Source: Sphingobium lactosutens DS20 (lineage in GTDB: Bacteria; Pseudomonadota; Alphaproteobacteria; Sphingomonadales; Sphingomonadaceae). From it: a stretch of DNA of 64,000 nucleotides. Each line of letters opens with the position of its first letter. Within the stretch, counting starts at the first letter, position 1. The notes under the pieces were generated by a model. It was not told the origin of the DNA. It did not search any database and saw only the letters and a program-made list of their open reading frames with translations. Position numbers and translations under genes: made by a program. The stretch spans positions 62,001 through 126,000 of the forward strand of contig NZ_ATDP01000107.1 in NCBI RefSeq assembly GCF_000445105.1, written 5' to 3'. This document shows positions 44,259 through 53,420 of this stretch, piece by piece.

Positions 44259-45806
44259 ATGCGATCAAGATCATCATTGCCGTTTCGAGCGGCCCCGCTC
44301 CGGGTCGAAGACCCGCCCAGTCACGGCACCCTTCTCACCACATTCCTCTCCTCTCTGTCGCTCGACGAGAAGTCAGGCTGTGCGGTTCTGTATGGCGCGG
44401 CGGTCCGCCATTTCCTGCATTGGCTGGGCCTGCATAGGATCGCCATCCGCACGATTGACGATCGGGCTGTCCGGCGGTTCGAGAAGCATCGGTGCCGGTG
44501 TCACCGGTATTCGGCGCAGCAGCCAGTATATAAGGCGGACATTGCAGCGCGAGTCAGACGCTTCGTCCGCTTCCTGGAAGATCAAGGCTACGTCGAAGTC
44601 GACGACGGGATCGACGATCTGCCACGGCACCTCGCCGACTATTCCGATGCGATCGATCGCCTGCAACTTGCCGAGGGACCGGCACAGGCCTATCGGTCCG
44701 AGGCCGAGCATTTCGTGGCCTGGCTTCGCATGGCGCGGCGCCAATGGATCGATATCGATGACACGATCATCGACCACTATGCAGCGCATGATTGCCGATG
44801 CCCGGTCTGGCGCAAGCGGGGCAAGCTGGTCGCAACGGGCACCAAGCGGCGGCGGCGATGCGCACGGCACTTCGTCGAGTTCCTGCGAGGCCGGGGCGCC
44901 ATCCCATCGGTTGAACCGGTGGCGGACGATGACCCGCACATGTCGGCTTACTTGGCATGGCTCAAGCAACACCGCGGCGCCACGGACGAGACGATCCGGC
45001 GCTACCGGACCGATATCAGACGGCTCATGCCAATGCTGGGCGAGCCTTCGCAATGGGATGCCGCCGGACTCAGGAGCGCATTCCAACGACGAAGCAAGGA
45101 GACGCCGGGGTCGGCATCGCTGCTCGTCACGATAATGAGGAGCTACATCCGGTTTCTGGTCGTGCGTGGCGAGTGCCGGCCGGCATTGTTGCATGCAGTT
45201 CCATCAGTACAGCGCTACCGCCTTTCGACGCTGCCGCGCCACGTCGACCCGGCAACGATCGAGAGGATCATTGCGGCCTGTCCGACAGATCGTCCGGTGG
45301 AAGTCCGGGACAAGGCCATCATTCTCCTGCTCGCCAGGCTCGGCCTGCGGGCTGCCGATATTCAGAACATGCGTCTCGACGACATCGACTGGCGATCCGG
45401 CCACCTGACGGTCAAGGGCAAGACGCGTCGCCCGGACCGCCTGCCATTGCCGCAGGATGTTGGCGACGCGATCCTGGCATATCTTGCGGCAGCCCGCCCG
45501 AAGGCCGCCGAAGAGCATCTGTTCCTGCGTGCACAAGCACCGTTTCGGCCATTCCGCTCGTCCGCTGAGATCGCGGGCATCGTCGCTCGTACGCGCGACC
45601 GCGGTGGGATCGAAGGAGTGCCGACCGGGTCGCACATATTCCGGCATTCGCTTGCCACCAACCTGCTGCGCGCGGGCGCAGGCCTGGAGTCCGTCGGGAC
45701 CATCCTGCGTCACAGCTCGCCCGAGACCACTGCCATCTACGCCAAGGTCGATCTGCCGATGCTCATGAAGATCGCGCAGCCCTGGCCGGGAGAACAGTCA
45801 TGCTGA
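44259..45806 (+). CDS. RIT tyrosine recombinase A
   Basis: A 515-residue tyrosine recombinase with the catalytic set: arginine in LGLRAADIQ, a lysine in VKGKTRR, HIFRHSLAT, ILRHSS and the tyrosine in AIYAKVD. The first 250 residues hold two extra segments, each with a Cys-Arg-Cys motif (KHRCRCHRY and HDCRCPVWRKRGK), so the long N-terminus may bind metal or DNA. It is the first and largest of three coupled recombinases; its stop overlaps the next ATG by 7 bp. Confidence 0.88.
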   Translation: MRSRSSLPFRAAPLRVEDPPSHGTLLTTFLSSLSLDEKSGCAVLYGAAVRHFLHWLGLHRIAIRTIDDRAVRRFEKHRCRCHRYSAQQPVYKADIAARVRRFVRFLEDQGYVEVDDGIDDLPRHLADYSDAIDRLQLAEGPAQAYRSEAEHFVAWLRMARRQWIDIDDTIIDHYAAHDCRCPVWRKRGKLVATGTKRRRRCARHFVEFLRGRGAIPSVEPVADDDPHMSAYLAWLKQHRGATDETIRRYRTDIRRLMPMLGEPSQWDAAGLRSAFQRRSKETPGSASLLVTIMRSYIRFLVVRGECRPALLHAVPSVQRYRLSTLPRHVDPATIERIIAACPTDRPVEVRDKAIILLLARLGLRAADIQNMRLDDIDWRSGHLTVKGKTRRPDRLPLPQDVGDAILAYLAAARPKAAEEHLFLRAQAPFRPFRSSAEIAGIVARTRDRGGIEGVPTGSHIFRHSLATNLLRAGAGLESVGTILRHSSPETTAIYAKVDLPMLMKIAQPWPGEQSC

Positions 45807-46714
45807 ACATCCACATTTCCAGATACGTGGCGCTGCATCGCAGCCTCGGGCTGAAGTTCTCTGAACAGGAACGCATGCTGCGCCTGTACGCCGCCTACGC
45901 CGGAGGATTCGGCGACCGGCACATCCAAGTCCAGCGGATCTACGACTGGTGCCACACGGCGAGTTCGCAGAATGTGGCCCGCCGGAGGTTTGATACCGTT
46001 CGCAACTTCAGCCGCTTTATCCAAGCCGATGATCCAGTTTACGAGGTGCCGCCTGCCGGTGTCTTCGGTCGGGGCAAGCGGCCACGCCCGACACCGACCA
46101 TCATCGAACCGGAACAGGTCCGGGCGATCATGACCGCGGCGTTGGACGTTGCGTCCCAAGACACGATCAGCCCATACACGTACCATTATTTGTTCGGCTT
46201 GCTGGCGGCGACAGGTCTCCGGATTTCTGAGGCCCTCGCATTACAATGCAACGATCTGGTCGAGGATGGCTTGATCGTCCGCAACGGCAAGTTCGGCAAG
46301 CAGCGGCTGATTGCCTTGCAGCCATCGACCCGTCAGGCGCTCGAAGCATATCTCGCCACCCGGGCAAGGCTCGGCGCCACGGGCAATGACCTGTTCGTGA
46401 CCATCCGCGGAAGAGCCCCCCATAAAGTGCGCGCGCACATCGTGTTCGTCAGGCTGGCCCGACTGCTCGGATATCGCGGACCTACTGGAACAGCGGGCAT
46501 GCGGCTCCACGATCTGCGGCACACCTTCGCTGTCCGCTCGCTGGAGTCATGCCCGCCGGAAAGGGAAGCCATCGCACACCACATGGCCGGACTCAGCGTC
46601 TATCTGGGGCACGCGTCGGTCGCCAACACTTATTGGTATCTCGAGGCCACTCCGGTGCTGCTGCGCGATATCGCTGCCGCCAGCGAGCAACTTTACCGAG
46701 GAGAAGCGGCATGA
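45800..46714 (+). CDS. RIT tyrosine recombinase B
   Basis: A 304-residue tyrosine recombinase with TGLRISEAL (arginine), a basic strand NGKFGKQR, HDLRHTFAV, LGHASVANT and the tyrosine in TYWYLEA. It is the shortest of the trio. It overlaps the recombinase genes on both sides (7 bp and 4 bp), so all three are likely made in fixed ratio. Confidence 0.88.
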   Translation: MLNIHISRYVALHRSLGLKFSEQERMLRLYAAYAGGFGDRHIQVQRIYDWCHTASSQNVARRRFDTVRNFSRFIQADDPVYEVPPAGVFGRGKRPRPTPTIIEPEQVRAIMTAALDVASQDTISPYTYHYLFGLLAATGLRISEALALQCNDLVEDGLIVRNGKFGKQRLIALQPSTRQALEAYLATRARLGATGNDLFVTIRGRAPHKVRAHIVFVRLARLLGYRGPTGTAGMRLHDLRHTFAVRSLESCPPEREAIAHHMAGLSVYLGHASVANTYWYLEATPVLLRDIAAASEQLYRGEAA

Positions 46715-47727
46715 CGGCTCTCGCTCCGCATCTCTCGACCTACCTGCGTGAACATCTGCCACGCGAACGTGCTGTTAGTCCGCACACGGTGAAGACCTAC
46801 GCCAACTGCTTCGTCCTCCTGGTCCAGTTCGCTGCCGATCGGCTGAAGCGTCGGCCGACCGATCTCGAGATCGAGGATCTCGGCACCGACATGATAATGG
46901 CCTTCCTTGACCATGTCGAGAACGGTCGCGGCAGCTGTGTTCGGACTCGCAATGGCAGGCTCGCCGCGATCCGGTCCTTCTTCCGCTACATCGAGTATCG
47001 TATTCCGGCCTGCCTAGATCAGGCCCTTCGCGTCAGATCGATCCCTACCAAGAAGACCGACAAGGCGCTGATCGACTACCTCGACCGGGCAGAGATCAAG
47101 GCTTTGCTCGACGCCCCAGATCCCCGGACACGCCTTGGCACCCGCGATCGTGCAATGCTGCATCTGGCCTATGCTGGCGGGCTGAGGGTGTCGGAACTCG
47201 TAACGCTACAACTGCGCGATTTCCCGGACCGCTCCCTGTCCACCGTGCACATCATGGGCAAGGGTCGGCGTGAACGGGTCCTCCCGCTCTGGAAGGAGAC
47301 TCAGTTCGCATTGCGCGCGTGGCTTGCGATCCGCCCCGATGCGCAAGCTGCCGAGATATTCCTCAATGCCAGCGGGCAACCCATGACCCGCGACGGATTT
47401 GCGTTCCGTTTGGCGGAGCACGTCAAGGCCGCGGCAGAGAAGCAGCCGTCGATCCTTGGAAAGCGCGTAACACCGCACGTGCTGCGCCATTCCTGCGCAA
47501 TGCACACGCTCGCGGCGACCGGGGACATTCGCAAGGTCGCATTATGGCTCGGGCACGCCAGCATCCAGAGCACCGAGACCTATTTGCGCGCCGATCCCGA
47601 GGAAAAGCTGCAAATTCTCGCGGCGCACGGCGCCCCTGCCATCAGGCCCGGGCGCTTCAAGCCGCAAAGCGACGATCTACTATCAATGCTTCAGGAAATA
47701 CGTGCAGGAGGTCATGTCAAAATTTGA
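46711..47727 (+). CDS. RIT tyrosine recombinase C
   Basis: A 338-residue XerC/D-like recombinase with an N-terminal SAM-like DNA-binding domain (SPHTVKTYANCFVLLVQFA) and the catalytic residues in GGLRVSELV, MGKGRRER, HVLRHSCAM, LGHASIQST and TYLRAD. The ATG at 46711 overlaps the stop of recombinase B (ATGA); an upstream frame to 46549 runs inside gene B. Its end overlaps the convergent cargo gene by 11 bp. Confidence 0.9.
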   Translation: MTALAPHLSTYLREHLPRERAVSPHTVKTYANCFVLLVQFAADRLKRRPTDLEIEDLGTDMIMAFLDHVENGRGSCVRTRNGRLAAIRSFFRYIEYRIPACLDQALRVRSIPTKKTDKALIDYLDRAEIKALLDAPDPRTRLGTRDRAMLHLAYAGGLRVSELVTLQLRDFPDRSLSTVHIMGKGRRERVLPLWKETQFALRAWLAIRPDAQAAEIFLNASGQPMTRDGFAFRLAEHVKAAAEKQPSILGKRVTPHVLRHSCAMHTLAATGDIRKVALWLGHASIQSTETYLRADPEEKLQILAAHGAPAIRPGRFKPQSDDLLSMLQEIRAGGHVKI

Positions 47728-49021
47728 CACAGGTCCGCATCGCAGTCCGAAGCGCCAGTGGCGCTCCCGCCAACAAAGCTTCGCCTTCGAGGCGGCCGTT
47801 GATGCGTAGCATAACCGAACCGTTTTGACGGAGAAGCATCGGAATGAGTTGGGAACCAGTGAGGTTGGCCTGCCAAAACGTGCTCTGAGCGTTCGCGCGG
47901 CCGGTCGGAATGTCAATTAATCGACCAGCAAAATTCCATGTAACCGTAACGCGCTGCACCGTCGCGGGCTTGTTAAGGAGCATGGCCATCATGGGGCGGT
48001 TGCCTTCACAAAACAGGCTAAACGACTTGATGTTTGGCGAAGCAGCTACATCGACATAGGCCATTGGGGCGCGACCTTGGACCGGCACGACCTCCCAAGC
48101 AGTCCCAGGCAGCGGCACTGCGTCCTCAGGTGGGCTGTCCATAAGCAGGCGAGCAATGTCCTGGGGCACGGGCAAGCGGCCTCCTTGAGGCGCATAGACC
48201 GTCAACTTTCCCTTCTCCCAAAGGCCAATTTGAACGGCACGGCGATTTGCATCAAGCAGAACATAGGCTTGCTCTACACCGCCTTGATGCGGCGCATTTC
48301 CCGTAACCCAATAGAGAGACCCTTGTCGTTGGAGACCGGATATCGCCGAAAGATTGCTGGCCAGCAGGTCCATTTTGCGGCCCAAACGCGAACGTATCGC
48401 GTCAGCTATCGGACCACTTGTCAAAAGATCTATTCCGTTGGGATCGGAATCACTTTGGAATTTCCCTATGGAACTGGCAAGATTGGTCCAGGCTAGCGGC
48501 GTCGGTTTTCCCAAAACTGGCCTTGCTTGCAGCGGTGCTTTTGAAGCAGCAGATGCTGGCCCAGACCCCTTGCATAAGAGCAGTGGGGATTGCGACACGA
48601 GCGCTGACTTGAACGGATCCAGGCGCTGTCCAGGCGCGACGTCTGCTTCAAGGCGGACTACGCCTCGCTTTTCGTCGTCATTGACCGTCAAGATCACGCG
48701 TCCGAAATCGTTGGCATTGACAGGAAAAGGAAAAAAGACCGCGCTAATGCCTTCATAGGTCGGGCCAAGAAACGAAGCCGCGTACTCAAACCGGGTGCTT
48801 TTTACAGTCTGACCAGACGCTTTGAAAGTAAAACCGGTTTCGTTGATCTCAAGGCTCGCCCCTCGAGAGCAATCGCCACGCGGCGCATACGAGCCATAGC
48901 TTCCTTCGAGATCCATGCCCTTCAATGACGTCAATGTCACTGCGCCCGCGACGCCGGGCAAGCCCAGAAAAATCCCTGCGAGAAAAACGGTAATGGAGCG
49001 CTTGGGCAGTTTGCTCGGCAT
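47717..49021 (-). CDS. Secreted protein of unknown function, RIT cargo
   Basis: A 434-residue protein with a signal peptide (MPSKLPKRSITVFLAGIFLGLPGVAGA) and no recognised domain. The mature part holds a small N-terminal domain with a cysteine pair (RGDCSRG and LLLCKG), a central SLYWVTGNAPHQGGVEQAYVLLD segment and a C-terminal beta-rich domain. The ATG at 49021 has GGAG seven bases upstream; the longer frame to 49291 runs into the inverted repeat. GC content and codon use look milder than in the recombinases, suggesting a separate origin. Confidence 0.75.
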   Translation of the reverse strand: MPSKLPKRSITVFLAGIFLGLPGVAGAVTLTSLKGMDLEGSYGSYAPRGDCSRGASLEINETGFTFKASGQTVKSTRFEYAASFLGPTYEGISAVFFPFPVNANDFGRVILTVNDDEKRGVVRLEADVAPGQRLDPFKSALVSQSPLLLCKGSGPASAASKAPLQARPVLGKPTPLAWTNLASSIGKFQSDSDPNGIDLLTSGPIADAIRSRLGRKMDLLASNLSAISGLQRQGSLYWVTGNAPHQGGVEQAYVLLDANRRAVQIGLWEKGKLTVYAPQGGRLPVPQDIARLLMDSPPEDAVPLPGTAWEVVPVQGRAPMAYVDVAASPNIKSFSLFCEGNRPMMAMLLNKPATVQRVTVTWNFAGRLIDIPTGRANAQSTFWQANLTGSQLIPMLLRQNGSVMLRINGRLEGEALLAGAPLALRTAMRTCVKF

Positions 49022-49161
49022 GGCAGATCTCCATGGCGGACAGCCTTGCATCGGGACCTCGATTGAAAGCGACGAACGACTGCCTCCGGGATTCTCTACA
49101 ACCTGCACCATTCCAGCGGTGCCGACAATCCTAACGGCCCCAGCATTCAACCTTTTCAGGC

Positions 49162-49252
49162 AATTATCTGGAGTGAAATCATGGAAAACCGAAGAAAACC
49201 TGCGCCTCCCGCCGCCACGCTCGACATAAACTGCGACTGCAAAGAATATGTT
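49162..49252 (-). repeat. Right terminal inverted repeat of the RIT element
   Basis: 91 bp that mirror 44131-44221 and end at AATATGTT (49245-49252). The apparent start codon of the downstream open frame, at 49181, lies inside this repeat. Confidence 0.92.
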
Positions 49253-51049
49253 CTCGATTATCTTGAGCACAGCTTTCCGGTGCAGCTCCACGAGCCGTTC
49301 ACCGACAGCGAAGGCAATCTCTCATCGCGTCCGGTCCGCGACGATGACGGCAATCCTGTCGTCAATCGCGAAGCGGTGCGCCGCCGTGAGGCGATGATCG
49401 AGCGGCTCGCCGCTCTGCCGCCGGTGCCGGGCGCGCTCGACCAGATCATCCAGCATTTCGGGACGGACAAGGTGGCCGAGGTCACCGGGCGGTCGCGGCG
49501 TATCGTGCCCAAGCGCAATGATGATGGCTCGGTGCGCTTCGCGGTCGAGAACCGGCCGGTGTCCGCGAGCCTCGCCGAGACCCAGGCGTTCATGGACGAT
49601 TTGAAGCCGATTCTGATCTTTTCCGAGGCCGGCGGGACGGGGCGCAGCTATCATGCCGATCTCGCCTGCCGGAACCAGCGGCTGCGCATCCACTATGGCC
49701 TCGAATTCGGGTTCAAGGCCGATGCCGCGATTCAGGGCTTCGGCCGCGATCACCGCACCAACCAGAAGCAGCCGCCGCGCTACCGGCCGGTCACGACCAA
49801 TGTGAAAGGGCAGAAACGCTTCATCTCGACCATCGCGCGCCGCCTCGACTCGCTGGGCGCGATTACCCGCGGTCAGCGCCAAGCCGGCAGCCAGAATATG
49901 TTCCGACCCGAGGACAATCTCGAATCCCATTACGCCCACGATGCGTTGATCCAGCTCTATCGCCTGCTCGCACGCGGCAAGGTCGACGGCTGCTCGCTCA
50001 CCGATTTCGAGGCGGCGACGGGCCTGTCGCTGCTCGATAGCGACGGAGGCCTGCGCGACGAGCTGCCCGGCATCACCACCTTCCTCAATCGGATGCTGGC
50101 GCTCACCATCGCGATGCAGGATCTACTGTTCGAGGTCTTCGAAGGCCTGCTCCGCGCCCGAATCGAGGGCGCGATCGCCAGCGGCAATTTCGAACTCGGC
50201 CTCGAAACGCTCCAGGCGGCGAGCTTCCGCGTCACCGGCCGCACGCCGATCTATACCCATCCCGGCACCGGCGCGCAGACCGCGTTGCTGACGATCGAGC
50301 GCAAGGATCGGCTTGTGCCCCTGTCGCTCGACGACGCCTTGCGCCAAGTCGACGATCGCGGCGCGAAGATGCTGGTCAACACGAAGACCGGCCGCGCGGC
50401 GATCCAGCGCCGGGCGCGGAGCGTGACCGACGAGGAGGGCGAAGTGCATCCGCGCATTCGCCTGGCCTGGCCGCTGACCGATGCCGTGGTCCGGGCGAAG
50501 GCGATGGCGGTAAGCGAGTGGCAGCCCGCCGATCGCACTGCATTCAGTGCGGCCTGGACCGCCGAGCTTGCCGGCTTGCCTGAATATGAAAGCTCGACCC
50601 TCTATATGGTGTCGGGATTGCTGCTGCCGATCTGGCGGCAGCTCCCCGACGAGTCGACCCGCGTCTATCGACTCCAGACCGACGAAGGCGAACGCATTAT
50701 CGGTCGCCGCGTGTCGCCCGCCTGGGCCGCGAGCATCGCTAACGACAATGGACCGGTGCAATTGTCAGGCGAAGAAGCATTCGCGATGCTGCTTGCGGGC
50801 GACAGCGTGTTGCATCTGACCGACGGGCAATCGCTCAAGCGCGTCCGCGCCATGAGCGACTGGCGGATCGAACTCACCGGCTTCAGCGACCTCGGCGTCG
50901 AGCGCCTGAAGGCGATGGGGTTGATCTCCGAGATCGTCTCGTGGAAACTTCGCCTCTACGTACCGACAGGGGCTGTCGGTGCCGAGGTGCTGGGACGTCT
51001 GCTCGAGCGGTTTCCGCTCCAACGGGTCTCGGCGCGCAAGGCCGCCTGA
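49253..51049 (+). pseudogene. Strawberry-notch-like protein, 3' part after the RIT element
   Basis: 598 residues continue the interrupted gene: LDYLEHSFPVQLHEPFTDSEGNL, HFGTDKVAEVTGRSRRIV, VIFSEAGGTG-type motif VI region (ILIFSEAGGTGRSYHADL), AIQGFGRDHRTNQKQPPRYRPVTT and QKRFISTIARRLDSLGA. These are the C-terminal helicase motifs and the family-specific tail. An ATG at 49181 within the RIT repeat could start a shorter product, but the helicase core would be absent. Joined to the 5' part it makes a protein of about 1449 residues, the usual size. Confidence 0.87.
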
Positions 51050-51060
51050 GGAGCCCCTTC

Positions 51061-52107
51061 ATGCAAAGTCCCGCCAGCCAGATCGCCACCACGCTCGCCG
51101 ATCACGCCGAAGCCGTCTGCCGACATTATCTGTCTAACGGACGGCGGGAGGGGCGATACTGGCTGGTCGGCGACGTCCGCAACTCGCCGGGTCGCAGCCT
51201 CTATGTTCGCCTGGTCGCGTCCCGCGATGGGCGCGGCCAGGCCGGCAAATGGACCGATGCCCAGAGCGGTGACCATGGCGATCTTCTCGATGTCATCGCC
51301 GCGTCCTGCGATCACCGCACCCTGCGCGAGACCCTCGATGAAGCACGGCGCTTCCTCAGTTTGCCACAGCCGCCGTCAAGTCCGGAGCGGCCGATCCGGC
51401 GCAGCAAGGCGCCCACCGGAACGCCGGAGGCGGCGCGGCGTCTCCTCGCGGCATCGAAGCCGATCGCCGGCACGATCGCCGCGACCCATCTTGCCGCTCG
51501 CGGCATCATCAACCTCGCCGGCTGCGAAGCCCTGCGCTTCCATCCCCATTGCTGGTATCGGCCATCGGACGAAGACGGACCCGATGTCCGCCCCGCTTGG
51601 CCGGCGATGATCGCGGCTGTGACCGATCTCGATGGCAGTGTCACCGGCGTCCACCGGACCTGGCTGATGCGCGACGGTTCGGCCAAGGCGCCGGTTGCCT
51701 ATCCCCGCCGCGCCATGGGACACCTTCTCGGCAACGGCATCAGGTTCGGCGGCGTCGGCGCGGTGATGATCGCCGGCGAGGGCATCGAGACCCTCCTGTC
51801 GCTGCGGCAGGTCATGCCCACGACCCCTGCGATCGCCGGAACGTCCGCCGCGCATCTCGCCGCCATCCTGTTTCCGGCCGCACTTCGCCGTCTCTATGTC
51901 GCGCGCGACGACGATCCCGCTGGAGCCGGTGCGTTGGCGACCTTGACCGAGCGTGCGCTTGCCAAGGGGATCGAGGTCGTGTCGCTGGAGCCGAGGCTCG
52001 ATGATTTCAACAGCGATCTTACCGCCTTCGGACGCAACCGTCTGGCCAGCATGATCGGGGCGCAGCTCCGGGCCGTTGACGCCGCGCGCTTCCTGATCTC
52101 GACCTGA
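51061..52107 (+). CDS. Toprim-domain primase-like protein (DUF7146-like)
   Basis: A 348-residue protein: an N-terminal region with WLVGDVRNSPGRSLYVRL and the GKWTDAQSGDHGDLLDVI segment, then a Toprim domain with the glutamate in VMIAGEGIETLLSL and the DxD-like YVARDDDPAG. This layout is that of plasmid and ICE primase-like proteins that may prime the transferred strand. No N-terminal zinc finger is visible. The ATG at 51061 follows GAGGAG and lies 11 bp after the strawberry-notch stop, so they are cotranscribed. Confidence 0.82.
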   Translation: MQSPASQIATTLADHAEAVCRHYLSNGRREGRYWLVGDVRNSPGRSLYVRLVASRDGRGQAGKWTDAQSGDHGDLLDVIAASCDHRTLRETLDEARRFLSLPQPPSSPERPIRRSKAPTGTPEAARRLLAASKPIAGTIAATHLAARGIINLAGCEALRFHPHCWYRPSDEDGPDVRPAWPAMIAAVTDLDGSVTGVHRTWLMRDGSAKAPVAYPRRAMGHLLGNGIRFGGVGAVMIAGEGIETLLSLRQVMPTTPAIAGTSAAHLAAILFPAALRRLYVARDDDPAGAGALATLTERALAKGIEVVSLEPRLDDFNSDLTAFGRNRLASMIGAQLRAVDAARFLIST

Positions 52108-52289
52108 AGGCGGGGAACCTGGCACCACCCTGAACTGCGCCGGTCGATCGCATGGCGATGTCCGTCCGTAGAGACGCCGCGCGCTCGGCCTTCTTGAGAG
52201 GGCGACTGCGGCAAACGGTCCGGGGCAACAATCGCGTGTCCGGCGGCTATTTTCCGCCGGGCCTGACGGCCCTTTGCATCGCGAAGCAA
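52108..52289. other. Non-coding gap upstream of the DUF2493 leader
   Basis: About 180 bp with no supported gene. It holds a hairpin-like stretch around 52240-52275 and runs into the family C leader of the DUF2493 gene. Confidence 0.4.
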
Positions 52290-52418
52290 AATAGCCTTGC
52301 CCCGCCATCCTCCGCTGCGCTCCGGCCGCGCCCTTGGGCGCGGTGCGGCCCCGTCCCGCCCGCCGCCAGCCGTCGCCACGAAGGCCGCGAGAGGCGCGGC
52401 TCTGAACGGAGACCCACC
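52290..52418 (+). promoter_or_regulatory. Structured leader upstream of the DUF2493 gene (family C)
   Basis: This GC-rich leader shares ordered blocks with the leader at 59110-59258 before a DUF736 gene: GCCCCGCC, CGTCCTCCGCT or ATCCTCCGCT, GCT(C/G)CGG, and near the start codon GGCCGCRA with GGCGCGGCTC. It looks like an RNA element reused for two ICE genes. Confidence 0.45.
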
Positions 52419-53351
52419 ATGGCGATCGACCTCGACCAGCCCGAACAGGATGAGCCCCAGCCCGGTTCCACCGCTTATGTCCTTCAGGAAATGCAGCTCT
52501 ACGGCTACCGGCCGTTCGAAGACGAACCCGATCAGCGGCCGCTTCCCGACGGCCGTATCGCCGAAGGCGCCATCGCTGACATCTTCGACGCGCTTGTATC
52601 CTGCTTGTCCGACACCCGGATCGAACCCGATCTTGAGGATCTCGCCTGGAACATCGTCAATGTCTTCCAACGTGCGGGCGAACGGATCGAGCGCGATCTC
52701 GACGATAATGAGCAAGCGCAGAAGCGGCTCCAGCGCCAGCAGGACGGCAGCGAGGTCAAATCTGTCGAGCTGGAACGCAAGATCGCTGAAGGCATCACCA
52801 TGATCGAACGCCGCGATACGATGGAATTGCTTCGCGACGCCGGCGCCGACCAGTTCCGCACCCACTTGCGCAAACCCTGGCTGCCGCGATCCGGTCCGAT
52901 GGTGAACCGCAAGGCGCTAACCTCGGCGGTGCTCGACAGTCGCAAGGCGCTCGACCGGCGCGCCTATCAGGACGCCCGCGTCCTCAATCCCGATGGCATC
53001 CGCATCGCGGTCAGCGCTGGTCCCAACTATAATAATCACCGGCTGGTCTGCGATGTCCTCGACAAGGTCCGCGCCCAAATCCCCGATATGATCCTCGTTC
53101 ATGGCGCGACGAACACGGGCGGCGAGCGCATCGGCGCCTGTTGGGCGCGCGACCATGATGTGCCGCAGGATCCGCGCAAGCCCGATTGGGATCGGCATGG
53201 CCGGGCAGCGCCGTTCAAGCGTAACGACGCAATTCTGGAAACCTGCCCCAAGGGCGTGATCGTCTTCCCCGGCACCGGCATCCAGGACAATATCGCCGAC
53301 AAGGCTCGCAAGATGGGCATCAGCGTCTGGGATTTCCGCAAGCGGGAGTGA
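52419..53351 (+). CDS. DUF2493 domain protein
   Basis: A 310-residue protein. The N-terminal half is acidic and helical (RAGERIERDLDDNEQAQKRLQRQQ), and the C-terminal half is a DUF2493/YspA-like Rossmann domain (RIAVSAGPNYNNHRLVCDVLDK, ILVHGATNTGGERIGACWA, VIVFPGTGIQDNIADKA). Such domains may bind nucleotides or ADP-ribose derivatives. The ATG at 52419 follows ACGGAGA. It is common in alphaproteobacterial elements. Confidence 0.83.
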   Translation: MAIDLDQPEQDEPQPGSTAYVLQEMQLYGYRPFEDEPDQRPLPDGRIAEGAIADIFDALVSCLSDTRIEPDLEDLAWNIVNVFQRAGERIERDLDDNEQAQKRLQRQQDGSEVKSVELERKIAEGITMIERRDTMELLRDAGADQFRTHLRKPWLPRSGPMVNRKALTSAVLDSRKALDRRAYQDARVLNPDGIRIAVSAGPNYNNHRLVCDVLDKVRAQIPDMILVHGATNTGGERIGACWARDHDVPQDPRKPDWDRHGRAAPFKRNDAILETCPKGVIVFPGTGIQDNIADKARKMGISVWDFRKRE

Positions 53352-53373
53352 TCGGCGACCCAAAGCTTGCCTA

Positions 53374-53391
53374 TGGACAAATTGGACAAGT
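53374..53391 (+). promoter_or_regulatory. Tandem operator-like repeat before the Xre-RES module
   Basis: Two adjacent 9-bp units, TGGACAAAT and TGGACAAGT, lie 30 bp before the antitoxin start. Such short direct repeats are typical antitoxin binding sites. A good promoter hexamer pair was not clear. Confidence 0.45.
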
Positions 53392-53420
53392 TTTCTATAT
53401 TGGGCATGAAGGAAACGCCC

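Larger units (their letters stand above)
44111..49252 (+). mobile_element. RIT (recombinase-in-trio) element with secreted-protein cargo
   Basis: A 5142-bp insertion with 91-bp inverted repeats (44131-44221 and 49162-49252). It carries three overlapping tyrosine recombinase genes in the order and coupling typical of RIT elements, plus one convergent cargo gene. A 20-bp perfect palindrome lies at the left tip. Removing exactly these bases rejoins codon CTG (44108-44110) to CTC (49253-49255) in frame within the strawberry-notch gene. No target duplication is evident. Confidence 0.88.

Noticed and set aside
44259..47727. Recombinases taken as the integrase of the large element
   Set aside because: They lie inside their own inverted repeats within another gene and form a trio, so they belong to the RIT element and not to tRNA integration.
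49181..51049. Strawberry-notch 3' part as a full gene starting at 49181
   Set aside because: The ATG and first codons are inside the RIT inverted repeat and mirror the left end; the helicase core is missing.
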